Shown: piece by piece, positions 39,201-51,675 of the stretch
Position numbering within the stretch: the first letter of the stretch is position 1
Layout of the letters: each line of letters opens with the position of its first letter
DNA from: Anoplolepis gracilipes
Lineage: Eukaryota; Arthropoda; Insecta; Hymenoptera; Formicidae
DNA length: 64,000 bases
NCBI RefSeq assembly: GCF_047496725.1
Contig: NC_132985.1
Span: forward strand, 3,699,501-3,763,500
Direction: 5' to 3'
Made by a program: the position numbers and the translations under genes
Notes under the pieces: model-generated
Told to the model about the DNA's origin: nothing
Seen by the model: the letters and a program-made list of their open reading frames with translations, nothing else
Databases searched by the model: none

Positions 39201-42006
39201 CACACATACGCAAATGTATTTTACATTTGAAATCCCTCTTTAGTAATTACTCGTTAATATGCGCACGAATAATGACCAAAGACGATGGGAGTTAATACTG
39301 AAATTACATGCGAGGAATAATAAAGTTACGGATTGAATTAATTTTTATCGAAAGTTTCTTACTTCTTCTTCAAGATTATTAAAAGGTAAGAAAACATTTC
39401 TGTAAACTTTTTCATATATTTTATTTTATGTAAACATCAAATAAATCTTCTTATAAAAAGTTGTACTCCGGTTATGAAAAAAAGAAGAAGAGGAAATATG
39501 ATCTTTCATAAAATTCTCCATATAAATAAAAAAATGATAAAAAACTAGTTTAATTAATGAAAAATTTTTATATTTACACACGTCACTTTTATAAAATATA
39601 TTTTAGAAAGGAAGAAAGAAAGAGAATACCTATACATATATAATTCATCAAATATTTGAAGCTATTTATAACAAGAAAGTAAACATTTCTTTTTTTTCTA
39701 AATTCTAAAATATATATTGTTCATAAATTGCACACAGTTTAAAAAATTAATTATACAAAAGTCCAATTGTGTTATAATAATAAGAGCACCTGACTTATTA
39801 TTGCAAAAAGCAAACGACAAAAATTGGTCGAGTTTCAAGAGCATGAACTGTTTAATTTCAAGAACATTTTCTGGATCTTCTTCTAGCCATAGATGTCCTC
39901 GACTGTCCGTTGCGCACAAAATTATTTGAGCGTATTTGGCTATAATTCATCGCAGGTGTCGACTCGCTGAGCAAGCAATTCGTGTGGCTCTGCGAATTTA
40001 CGTTAATTTCCACGAGGCGGGCCACGTGCGCCACTAGAGGAGTTCCGAAACGGAGGAAGTAGAAGCGGCCGGTTAAAGTCAGACAACCGTGTATATGCAC
40101 CGCTACTGCAGCGAGTCTACTGTGTTCTCTTGTCTCGGTCGTAAGATTAAAGGTACGCCACCAGATGAAACGCGTGTAGTGTACAAACATATTACGGTCG
40201 GTATTACGCTTCCAGAACACGTGTACGATATTTTCATACATTGTTTTAGATTTATATTTTATTAAGTTTATATAGTTATTATGTGTGTGTGCGTTTTTTT
40301 TTTTTTTTATAATACCGATAAATCTGTTTTACGTCAAGCCATATTTGTCCCTAAAGTTGGATATAAGGAGCATTAAAAGAAATGTGAATTTACGATTATA
40401 TTTCTCGAAGAATACAAATAAGAAAGTCCACTTTTCGCTCATGAAAATGTCCGCAATTTATTTGAATGTAAATTTATGTACTCGCGTGCGAAAAGGAAAC
40501 TAAGTGAGGTTTTAATGTAACGTGACATAATACTTGTCGCGAAACGAGCTTAAGGAAAAAACGCCGGAAAGGACGACGAATCCGCGACGGCCAAGGGGTC
40601 TTCTTCCCCCTCGAGCGATACCCAAAAACTTTTCCGGACGCCAAGCGAGTTATTTACCGCAAGTCGCTCCTTTTTCGGCGCGGTTACACTCGCCACGGGG
40701 GAAGTGTGGAAAACGACGCGATGCTTATACAGAGCGGGCCATAAAAGCCGCCATAAATTGCGCCCTTGATAAAAGTAGCTATATTTAACGCCGGCCACCC
40801 GCTGGTTACACCTGAATACGAATTCATTCGTCTTAGCGGCGTACATTTTATCCGTAGAATACGACGCGGGTCCAAGAATCGCATTGCTTTCGGCTTCGGG
40901 ATTATGGCATATTTGCCGCTGCTCGTGAGTTTCGCTTCTTATTCCCCGTGGAATCCAATAGGATCGACTCGAGCGAGTGCGACACCGCGATAGTCGTGAA
41001 ACGTAAAGATTATTATATAAGTAGATTTTCGATTTTATTCGCTATGTCTCTAATAATAAAAGATTCTCTCACGTAAAGATTCTCCAACTGCAAAGGCTGC
41101 AATTTTTATATTTTTATGCAACTTTATAACATATATATATCGACTAAACATATAATAATCATTTTTTTGCGTTAAGTGTCTTTATAATATTAAAGTAAAG
41201 AGTCAAAATGAGTAATAAAAGATTGCTGGTTTTATATATATTCTTATATATATAATTTGCATTAGATGTATTCCATTTATTCTTTCATCGTAACTAAAAT
41301 TAATGTGAGCTTTGTAGTTGTATGAGATAATTGAAAACTGGATTATAAAAATACAAATTTCTATTTTTATTACGTTTCCTTTCATCAACAGAAGCTTTGA
41401 ATAATGTGATTATAAAATCTAGATAAAAAGTAGTAGAAACACATGTGTAATAATAATGAAATTTAACTATTTTTTGTGTCATACACATTCTATCACCGTA
41501 TAGTTACGTTATCCTGCTGTTTGTCGACAAATACGCGATATGGACTTTTAATGAGTAACTTTATGTGTCTCAAAGAGAGATACGGTCTAAAGATAAAGAG
41601 AAAGTAGTTTATGAAAACATTTTAAATAATATTTTTTGTGTGAGTTTTATATAAAAAGCGGCCAATTTTAGATGGAAATTGCAATACAATAAATGACGAA
41701 TGTAAAACTATGCAGTACAACTTTCGATCGAAATTGATAGTTATTGAATTAAAACTCGAAAAAGTTGTTATTGAATGTTGTTTCCTGCAGAAAAACTATC
41801 TCGATTTTTTTTCTACCCTTAAAACACATATATATTACTATTAAAATTGTTGTATAAAAGATATAAAAATATAATATTAAAAATAGGCAAATACACATTT
41901 TAAATTTAAAAAAAAATCGTAAATGCTTAAATATACACGAAAAAATTTGCAGCAAACAAAATAAATCATATTATATCATGCTTTTTTTATTTTTTGTTAG
42001 ATTTTA
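36237..42006. other. Intergenic, E to F
   Basis: No exon of the family is recognised here. The stretch holds a pyrimidine-rich block at 38.1-38.6 kb, T-runs at about 36329-36339 and 37627-37648, and GC-richer islands near 39.9-40.2 and 40.5-41.0 kb with overlapping open frames on both strands. A piece near 37.33-37.38 kb (GAGTGTCCTAGAATCGGCGG) looks like a worn transposon end, but I cannot place it. Confidence 0.45.
36634..36639 (+). terminator. Candidate AATAAA polyadenylation signal, gene E
   Basis: A canonical hexamer about 400 bp past the gene E stop. A nearer ATTAAA-like variant also exists near 36556, so the choice is uncertain. Confidence 0.2.
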
Positions 42007-43630
42007 ATGGGGAAAAAGGTACTTCTGTTCATCTTTCTTATATTATATCGTTGGAAAGATGAAAGTTTCGCTTCCAGACAGAGAAAGCAGATATTATATC
42101 CACCGCCGATTGTCTATCCATATGGAGGAACATTCAAGGTACTTGAGTCTCTAAATATATTTTTGTCTTAAAAAATTATTATTAATCTTATTTCTTAAAT
42201 ATATGCGGTGTTAAAAATATCTATTTATTTTATTATTTAAATGTCAAGTTATTCAGAGCGAGATTCTTCGCGTCGGGATAGTTGAAAAGAGATTCCTGAT
42301 TAATTGAGAAACTAATTTTTGAAGTTTTCCTTGTGCACATATTTTAAAATTTTCCGTATTTTATTACTTTCCTTAGAGAACGCGTTAACTAATTATGATT
42401 CTCAGCACATAATATTTCGCATGGTTAAACAACGAGTGATAGTAAATCTTCTTCTAGGCGTATTCTATATATATATCGCGGCAACTATTCTCCGTCCAAC
42501 AAGCCAATGACACTTTCTATCCTTGGATGTGGTAGATTTCCGTAGTTGCCTTGTAGTATGGGTTTCGTCCAAACAAACTTTCCGTCTCGATGCTCAAAGA
42601 AACATTTCTTGAACAAGTTTTGGTTTAAATGCAGTTAGTTTTACACGTGTTCCGTCGTTTCAGCATCAATCGTTAAGTGTGGGAATTGAATTTACCGTAG
42701 TTCGGTGTAACATGATGTCTCAAACGTTGTATATTGTTAAATTTAATTAAAATCTGCGCAGATACTTAGTCGTTTTCATAGAGATATCTTGCATTTTATC
42801 ATATGTAAAATACTAAAATAATAATAATCTTATACAAGTTTAAATATTTTATTATAAAAAAAACACTACTCATTGTATATACTAATAATATATAATATAT
42901 TACAGTGTATTAATAATTTATATTGAAGTACAGTTTTTAATTTAATAATAGAGATGAGAAAAACTAATCAACAGATTAGATTTTATTTTCATTGTGATAA
43001 TTATTATACACAATTTATGACAAATTTATTATTTTAATTATTAAAATCTATAAAAAAGATGATGAAAATGTGTTCAAGTCGAATTTCAAGATTGTTACAG
43101 TTTTTCCGTATATTTGATTGACGTTTAGATGTGAATCTTTAATTATCGACGAGTTTAATTTGTTGAAAAATTTCTTTGTCCTATTCTATCCAATAGTAGA
43201 CAAAGATAAAGATGGTACTTATTTTTTCCTCTGACTTGTCTCGTTTTTTTAACAAAAAACTGAGCATTCCAGAAAAATATAGAATTCACTGACTGAACCA
43301 TATCATTGGAATAAATCCCTTTATTATTGATTCTCTAGGCGAGAATCTTGAAAAGGGAGGACAATGCACTTCTTTTTATGTTTCATCCTCGTACCGAAGT
43401 GGCAAGTCAAACTTAATGTTCGCTGTATCCATCTCCGAGAGATTTTCTTTAGCACATTGTCAAGTTATTTGTTAACAATTTATACGAAGAGCTAATCTTG
43501 TAAAGTCTCGTGATTGATGAACTGTTTTGCGGACTCATCTTTCAAACGGCTGTGATTGTTCTATTAATTTATTGTGTTACTGCATTCTTAGTTCAATATT
43601 AAAGTTAACATTTTTTAACAATATTAAAGA

Positions 43631-43670
<40 letters not shown>

Positions 43671-46600
43671 TATATAAGTTCTATAAAAGTTTTAAATAAA
43701 AATTGCTCACACACGTGTAATGTCTCAATATTTCCTACAAATTTATTTTAACCAATTCGATTAACAGATAGTGCAATTGAAATGATTTCGTGAGTAAGGT
43801 AACGAAATACGCCAAATTCTTCTTAAGCACAGTTTTGCACACAATTGCCGGTAGTAGCTGTTAATGTCTTCGACATAGCATAAGAAGCAGGAGAATAAAT
43901 AAAGTAGAGAAAGTGTCCTGACGTCCGCCACAGAACGCGATTGATAATTAACTGCAGTTTTATCTGTGCCAGCGTCCTCAAATTCTCTAATTAAATAGAA
44001 AAACTTTAGCTGCAGAGTTTTCGCCCTTGCCGCAGATGAGACAAGGCTCGATGCCATGATGAATTGTTTGTTTTGATTTTTGCTGCCGTAGCGAGAATCT
44101 TCTTTCTCTCTTTCTCTTTTTTTTGATTCTCAATTAAAACCCTCTTTTCACTCCTTCTCTCTTTCTTTACAAAGAAGAAAACTTAACGAAAACTAAACGA
44201 AAAGTTCGCCAAATACTTGGCATGTAAATCATTTTTAATTCATCGTTATGCTTGTCATAGTACTGTTATTCTGTATATAACATATTTTTTTTTTTGTGGA
44301 CTACATATATTTCAGTAATGTTTATTAAATAGCTTCTATAACTTACGCAGCGTTACGAAATTTTATAATGAATAAAGAATTCAGTTAAATATAAGCTTAT
44401 AGTATATAAATTATGCAATTTAATATTCAGAAATTTATTAAAAAATTTATTGAAAAAGTCTTGTATTTAATAAATAAAATATAATAGTAAAGGCTCTTGT
44501 ATTTAAATTCTGAAAAGTGACGTCATGACGCGATCAATGCATCAAGAAATCATTAACTAAATTTTAAACTGTACAGTTTTAAATCGAGATTCAGTTAACA
44601 AGTTTCCCGATAGCGATAGTATCAATATATTTCCTTTATAAAGAATAATATAGAGAACATGCTTTCAGATAGTCTGATATCTCCCAGGGAATCGCCTTGA
44701 CATTTATGGGGCTACCTGCTGGGGTTTTTAAGTTCATTGCTACAGTTATATCTAGTATCTAGTAGATGCTCTGTGTATGATGAAAAGATATCGTGTATAC
44801 TCTATCGAATCCGAGTGAATTACTTTATTGCATGTAAAATGTACACTTAAAATAAAAAAATCCAGTGAATTAATTATAATTTGCCTCATTTAAAGATAGT
44901 TAGGCAGAAATTATTGAGAAGATAACATTGACTATCTATGTTAAAAAATAGTTTCTTTATTTCTTTTTCAAATAACATATATTGTAAAATAAATGAGCAT
45001 CAAATTAAACAGAATAATAAATTATTATAAATTAATATATCTAAAGATTTTACAGATAAACATTGTTGTTTCGATTACTAACAATAAGTATTAATAGTTA
45101 CAAGTTTATTAATTATAGAAATTATTTAATCTTTACAATTTATATATTAATAATGTCTTTTATTAAATTCAAACTAATATCTACAATAATTTATATTGAC
45201 AACTTGTTTATTAATTTGAATTCACGATTTTAAAGAATCAGAGTCAAGTTAAAGATATAAAAGATATAATTTCTCAATTTTATGTTTTTCGATAGCGGTC
45301 ATGTTTAATATTATTCTGTTATAAGAATGAAACGTGTAGGATGTAAAAGGTAGAGGGATTAGTGACGATAGCACAGCAAAAATGTTGGGAGCGGATAAAA
45401 TGAGGCTCGATGTCAAATTGTTTGTCTTGATTTAATCGCTGCCTTAGGGAGGTTCTCTATATTAGATAATCTTCCCTATCTTTTTCTATCCCTCTCTTTC
45501 TTTTTCTTTCTCTCTCACCTTCTCTTTCTATAGAGAAGAAAATTTACGAGAAATTAAACAAAACCTTCTTGAAGTGTATTTGATCGACGTGTAAATAAAC
45601 GGTTTTAAAAGTGGGTAAAAGAGTAATCAGAAAGAACATTTTTCCTTTTCTTTCCAAGCATAATTATTCATGACAGCAATTGAAGATGCTTGTTATACTA
45701 AAGTATAATCTAAAGTATAGTCTAAAGACTTGAATAAATAATATATTTAAGATTTTTTAATATAATATAATATTCACACACGTATTCTAAATGTGACATT
45801 ATATTACACAAAGAATTATTTATTAATTTTATTTTAATATATGATTTCTTCTAAGCTCTCGTTATTTCTTTAGAAAATATATTGTACAAAATATATTCTA
45901 GAAAAAATTATAAATGTAAGAAATATAATAAAATAATAATGAAAATAGTAATATCTTTTCTCTGATGTTAAGAAATAGATTCAATTAAACGTTAGAGCTT
46001 CATTAGGTACAAATTGATAAAATGTTAAACAAAGTTATGGCACTCTTACTAATTTATTTTTACTTTGAGAAAATGAACGAGAGAAACGCTAAAAATCATT
46101 TAAAAAATGCGATGCTCTAAAACGGACTTTGACAGTAGATTATTGTTTGTTTCAGCTTTGCTTTTTCACCATTTCTTAAAAAGAAGAAATAATAAATTTC
46201 GTGTGCATAACGTAAATATACGAAAAAGGTAAATTGTATTCAGGTCAATGCACCAAAGGACATCGAAGTATACGGTACGCTGATATAAAGACGATAAAGT
46301 AAATCGATATCGATTGTTCGCGTTACTTACAACGCGAGATGGTCGTTGATTGGCCTTCTTTCCTGAGAGAAAGAGAGCCTTTAATCCCAGAAGCAGCGCG
46401 ACAATTGTAAATATTTGAATGTTTGCCTTAAAACGCGAGGGGGCGACCAAAGAGGGAAAGCGGATTGAACGCATTTCAGGTCACCGCACGTGTAAACTCG
46501 CGGAAGAAATGATGTCGGGGTTTGATTGTGATTTGCGACGCGAGCAAAGAGGAGAGAAAGCACAATGTCGGGGGAGGGGGGGGGGGGGAAAGGGTAAATC

Positions 46601-49600
46601 TTCTTTTTCAATTCAGCGTTATTCTGCAAGGTATTACATCCTGTAAGTAATATCGTTCTAACGGAAAATGCAGCGAGTCGTGATCAAAGCGCAGTTCGAA
46701 TGCATTTCACGAATGCCTCTGTTTTATTGCGTACTCGATGAAGCGATACCGGATTACAATATCCGTTAAATATCGCGAGGGAAGCTTGAAACTCCTGGTT
46801 CCTGCGTTACCAATTTAACAAGAGACGTTTGTATTTCTTCTGGAAATCGGTATTCTCGTCGCGCGCGCTTTAACAAATGCGCAATATATATACGGAATAA
46901 AGGTAAATTCCCATGTAAACATTCGAGATTGTTGAAACAAAGCGCGTCGCGATCGCTCTTGGGAGCTCTAGAGATTCCTGATGTAAATGCATTCCGAAAA
47001 TACGGCAGGGGATCGCGGAGAGAACAAGATGCTGCGGGCGCAGTTTTGCGTTCGTTTTCCCCGGCGGGAAGATATCCCTATTTAGAATAGGGATATCGAT
47101 CTTATCTCGTCTTGATTTCTACAGAAAGATGAGATCCGGTCCACCTCTCGTGGGAAAATTCAGATTCCACCGATGTAGTCAGGTAGCAAAAACGCTGCAC
47201 TATTTTACAGTGATAATAATGATAACGATAATATGAAGTGAGAGAAGTTTTGCTAGTGCGAAAAGTTAATCGAGAGAATTATATGTTATTAATATATAGC
47301 GATATATATATCTAAAAATTGGTTTAATTTGTTAAACATAAATATTATGGGCAATTTGAACTTTAATTTTTCCTTAGCAAATATATCAAAGTATCTTTTA
47401 ATAATTTGACATTATTATGTGTAATCATTTTTAAGATTTCGCATAAAGCAGGTTTGTTCAAGTACAGTGCACAGTTATGACAAAAGTGTTTACCTACCTA
47501 TTTTTTGTTTCTTTTTCATTTTATTCAATGAAAGAATAAAGGTCAAGAGAAATGTTTTATTCGCGACTAGAGAAAAACTTGAACAAACCCGGCATTTTAA
47601 GATATAAAAATGCCGAAATTATTTCAAATGCTATTAACTTTGTGCGCGTGTATCAAGAGAATAATTTAAGATTTAATGTTAAGGGCAAAAGAAAATGAAG
47701 ACAGAATATATAACGAAAACAAGTATTGTGTAACAGATAATACATTGTACAAGTAAAAATAATTAATTAATTAATTAATTAATTAAAATTTTCTCTCTCT
47801 TCTAAATCCAGTTTTTGCAAATCTTTTTCGACAAAAAATGTGTAAGTATTCTTCTTTTAGATGCTCAGTTATTGGACGTAAATTGTGCAATGTTTCCGAT
47901 ATGCAGCGACCTGAATAAATCGATAAAATCTGAATTTGTTATATATTAATAATATGTAACAGTATTCAACAATATTGTATATAAAATATTTTATTAATAC
48001 TCGAATAAACTAAAATATTAATTTATATGCATAATATCTTACTAATATTAAAATATTAGATAATATATTTAAAATATAAAATAAATATTTAATTAGAAGA
48101 ACACTATTAAAATCCAAATACAGGGATTGTAAATATTCTCATAACGTTTCTCAAGAAGGAGAAGCACCAAGTAACTACATAAAACTGGCAGTGCATCTTG
48201 GCAATGTTAACTTTTGCATAAATAATACGAGGCATCTAAGCAAAGTGGGAGCCTCGCGCGTCATAAAAACTAATGCGAGAGGAAGGACAGGTTTGGCGAC
48301 TCGCCAGAGAGTTGTATGTAGCTTCTCTGTCATCTGCAGGTTGCGAAAATAGCATAAGGATAGAGATCTTCCCTTGGGAACGAAGGTGCATCATCAAAAT
48401 ATCGTAGCTTGAAAAAATCAACTGGAAAAGTTTACGATGCAAAAACGCATCGAGGAAGTTTCCCCATAATATTTCATGCTGTACATTCATTACAATTACA
48501 TTCCTCGTTATTTCACAAAACGATAGATCGATATTTCTGTGAGCTAGTAAGACAGTTTATTTTTCCCTCTCGTTCTCTTTGAAACGCAAGTCTTGTCCCA
48601 CATTTATTCCGGTCTCTCATCGATCTTTTTCGGAAACGTACCGAGCTCTGGTCATCGCTGGCCACGCATCTTTATACCCAATAGCCGCCGATGTCGTTAT
48701 TGATACTCTTCCCCTTTCATCCATCTTTTTGCTGCTCGGTCGAGCTAGTTGGATTTGTGTGCTTCTTTCCTCCTTCCGTTTCGTAAGATTGATTTACGCG
48801 ACGGCGCGTAATCTCTAAAATGAATTCGTGGAGTCCTACTCCGCCCATCGCGGTCAATTCCTTTCCTTACGACTAGACACTATGCCTGGCATATGAAATT
48901 TTATGTTTATTGCGAGAAGCCATCAAGAGGGAGCACACGACATCAACTTCCTTCGTTGCGGCCGCGTTTTCTTCTTCGCTCCCCGCCTGCGCTGACAATC
49001 ACCCGGGAAAATCACAAAATTAATTCCCGCCCGTTTCCCGTTTCTCCGCATCTCTTCTATACTATAGCCTGCCTATACTTTTCCGAACGAGCAAGTAAAC
49101 TGCCACTCTCCTCTCGTGATAGATCCGCTCGCGGCGCATATTTTTTATCCTCCGACCAAGTCTGGAAAAGCTCTTGTTTTTATCTCGACCGTTCGAGATA
49201 GATCTTTTATATTTTCGAGGATAAAAGAAAAGGAAATATTTCAAGAGCGCGATCGCGAGATCCTCTAAGCTCTTTTAGAAATGTACGAACTCGCTTGCCG
49301 TCCGCGGTTATCTTGCTTGGAATTTTGCGACGCTATTTTGTAGAAGATCTTGAGAGAAAGTCATCACACATTGCATTTAATTTAATATTTAATTTCAAGT
49401 ATTTTATATTTTTTTAAATCGATATTTTATTTACATTGATACTAGATCCTTCCTTTCCGTTCCTTTTTTTTTTAGTAAAAAAGGCATGTTATTGATTATC
49501 GAATATCTCGAAGTGTATTGTTGCCTCTTTTCCGCGATGCCGATTGGTTCTTGGTTGTCAAGCATTTCGTCTGCTGTGACATGCTTCATTCGCTTTTGCA

Positions 49601-49751
49601 GCTGTCAAAACAGTCAAAACTGTCAAAACTGCAAATTTTGACAATTGCTTTGTGTTCAATAGTTTAATAATTTCAAAGTTTTTTCAATACTTTGTGACAC
49701 TTATTCATTTTGACGAGAAATAAGAGAAAAGGAAAAGACAAGAAGACAAAG

Positions 49752-49799
<48 letters not shown>

Positions 49800-51675
49800 A
49801 AAAAGAAAAATTGAGAAAAAAGAGAAAGAGAGAAAGAGATATTGAGAATGAGAGTGAGGGAGGAAAAACTGAAAGAGAGTAAAGTAGAAAAAAAAATGGG
49901 ATATTTTGTATATTTGCATATTAATTTTTTAATTATACAAAGAAAGTATTACGTATAATTGTTTATAAAAATAATATATATATATATATTATGAATGATT
50001 TATACAGGGTGTCCGGTCGCGACCGCCCTATAGCTGAAGGGCAGATAAAGCAAATCAAACTAAACATAAAAGTCCTCTACTATTTTGCGATTTGCGCAAT
50101 AATTATTAAACTATTAATTAAAAACGCTCATAAATTTGGAAAATGTAAAGAATTATATATAATTTTATATATACAATAATTTTATTCTAATTTATTTAAA
50201 GACATTTTTTATTTTTCCAAATTTATGAGAACGACGCTGTTAGTGCTAATAGTGCCTCCCCGAACGCGACCTATGTAAGGAATGGAAAAGTTGAATTCCA
50301 CAATTTATATTTGTTTTCTTCATTGAATGATTTCTCAGCTAATTAGTTAGCAGACATCGGGTCCACATTTGTAAGAATAATCGATTGCTCGTTAAATAGT
50401 TTTATAGAGACATATATTATTAACTTTCTCCGGCAAGCTTATAAGTCTTTAACATTATAGTTTTTTAAAATTACTATTTCTTTATCGAATGATATTCTTT
50501 TTATATCACTAGAACACCACAAGCGCTACGCGCGCGCTTGTGGTGTTCTAGTATATTAAAAGACTTATTTATATGTATATATATTCATTAAAAAATGACT
50601 GTGTATATTGAAAATGTTTTATATATATTTTAATTATATTTAAACATCTAAATAATAAGTTATATTAGAAATGACATTATCTACAAAACTTGCAAACGAC
50701 TACATATCTAATAGTCAGTGATGCTATTGCACAAATATATTTATATATGCATTGTATTTGCGACAAGCTCATCGTAGGATATGCAGTGCCCGTACAACTC
50801 TCCGGCAGAACTTTGGTTTACGGGCAGAACTTTCAGTTCCAATACGTCTTGCCGCAGAACGCGACGTTCTTCACGGAGTTCTTCGAAAATTCGTCACGAC
50901 GACGTCGTGAAAGTGTTAACTGGGACGAAAGGATGACTGTCTACAGACTCTTAGAAGAGGGGCTTGAGAGGTGAGAACTGGTTCTCTATATTTTCAACAC
51001 TCACGTACTGCAGACGAAAATGATATCTGCGATGACAGCATGAGAATTTTATACATTTATGTACGTGTAGGTGCACACGTTTCGAATGATGACAAAGTAA
51101 ATTTTAAGAGATAAGAAAATTCGAAAAAATTATTCAAATATTTTTTCTCAGGGGAAGATTATTCGCAAAAAAAGTTCTTTTTTTTAATAAAAATATTTCT
51201 TATATGTTCAACACTAATTAAAAAATGTAGATATTTATATATATTTATTGACTATGTTAAAATATTCTACATGTATATATAATTGAATTTTTTTCTACAA
51301 TTTACAGAAAAGGGATAGATGGAAGAGAATGCATGAAAAAAAGCATTTGCGAAGCAGCGATGACGCCTTTAAAGGATGAGGGACTCATGGGAGAATTATT
51401 GCATCTCTTGCTCACGTAAAAAAATTTAAATTACTATATTTTTATGCAACTTTTTATATTATTACATTACTTTTTATATTATTACATCATCTTAAAGATT
51501 TCGGGGTACAACTTTTATTAATTTTAGGCCTCAACAAGGAAATAATGCATCCTTAGATTCCGAATACTTTAAGGCTCTAGAATTTGGACAGAAAAATTAT
51601 AATTGTTCGCTGATCTACGGATCATGTCTGTCTGGTCAAGGAATTTTGGATCAAATTTCAAAAGTGATAATATAA
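42007..51675 (+). CDS. Gene F: secreted DM4/DM12-family protein, 196 aa
   Basis: Exons 42007-42138, 50768-50970, 51308-51415 and 51528-51675 join in phases 0, 2 and 2 to give 196 aa. Signal peptide about residues 1-15. S-R-Q-R-K (23-27) precedes I-L-Y-P-P-P and Y-P-Y-G-G-T-F-K, which runs across the splice into L-I-V-G-Y-A-V-P-V (45-53). Then F-Q-F-Q-Y-V-L-P-Q-N-A-T (66-77, sequon N75), R-R-R-R (88-91), Y-R-L-L-E (103-107), C120-x5-C126, L-M-G-E-L-L-H (138-144) and C174-x6-C181. The last pair sits in Y-G-S-C rather than Y-P-E-C, and the helix lacks the usual L-L after the first cysteine (C-M-K-K-S-I-C). Intron 1 is 8.6 kb, far longer than any other here. The link between exon 1 and exon 2 rests on matching phase and motif continuity and is the least certain join. 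Function is unknown. Confidence 0.75.
43631..43676 (+). repeat. (AT)n microsatellite in gene F intron 1
   Basis: About 46 bp of TA/AT repeat with one interruption. Confidence 0.9.
44030..44230 (+). repeat. Local duplicated block, copy 1
   Basis: An A-G-G-C-T-C-G-A-T-G core, then a pyrimidine-rich stretch and an A-A-G-A-A-G-A-A-A-A region, recur in order at about 45395-45600. Diverged but recognisable by eye. Confidence 0.45.
44298..44945 (+). repeat. Dispersed non-coding repeat, copy 1 (gene F intron 1)
   Basis: Shares blocks in the same order with 53267-53780, including 33 of 33 identical bases at 44676-44708 versus 53572-53604 and a near-identical 19-mer near 44921 versus 53756. Intervening sequence is diverged. 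Neither copy is open for translation over its length. Confidence 0.6.
45395..45600 (+). repeat. Local duplicated block, copy 2
   Basis: Second copy of the block at 44030-44230, offset by about 1.36 kb, in the same orientation within gene F intron 1. Confidence 0.45.
46569..46593 (+). repeat. G-run
   Basis: Two G-runs separated by one A, the second about 13 G long, followed by AA and AGGG. Could fold as a quadruplex or be a slippage tract. Confidence 0.85.
47071..47097. repeat. Perfect hairpin in gene F intron 1, 12-bp arms
   Basis: GATATCCCTATT and AATAGGGATATC flank a 3-nt loop. The role is unknown. Confidence 0.6.
47759..47785 (+). repeat. (AATT)n microsatellite
   Basis: About six to seven tetranucleotide units. 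Confidence 0.85.
49601..49643 (+). repeat. Tandem TGTCAAAAC-type repeat with inverted end
   Basis: Three near-identical 9-10 bp units are followed by TTTTGACA, the complement of TGTCAAAA. A short compound repeat that may form a small hairpin. Confidence 0.6.
49764..49796 (+). repeat. (GA)n microsatellite
   Basis: About 16 units within a longer purine-rich stretch at 49720-49900. Confidence 0.9.
50002..50280. mobile_element. Fold-back/MITE-like element in gene F intron 1
   Basis: Begins with TACAGGGTGTCC, a transposon-like end, and contains a perfect 17-bp inverted repeat at 50127-50143 and 50213-50229. No matching terminal repeat is evident on the right, so the right boundary is a guess. 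No coding sequence. Confidence 0.4.
50508..50552. repeat. Perfect hairpin, 19-bp arms and 7-nt loop
   Basis: Left arm begins ACTAGAACACCACAAGCGC and is mirrored exactly to 50552. It lies 216 bp upstream of gene F exon 2. The GC-rich loop contrasts with AT-rich surroundings. Confidence 0.75.

Noticed and set aside
39858..40241. Minus-strand ORF with F-G-T-P-L recalling the family turn
   Set aside because: The expected N-Y-x-L-P-x-N segment does not follow, and no cysteine exon is found nearby on that strand.
47150..47210. Short AG...GT-bounded segment in gene F intron 1
   Set aside because: Its translation has no family motif and would lengthen gene F in a place no paralogue has sequence.
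50229..50280. Short ATG with hydrophobic codons and a GTAAGG donor as an alternative gene F first exon
   Set aside because: It lacks the basic and Y-P strand segment that exon 1 at 42007 has, and it sits in a fold-back element.
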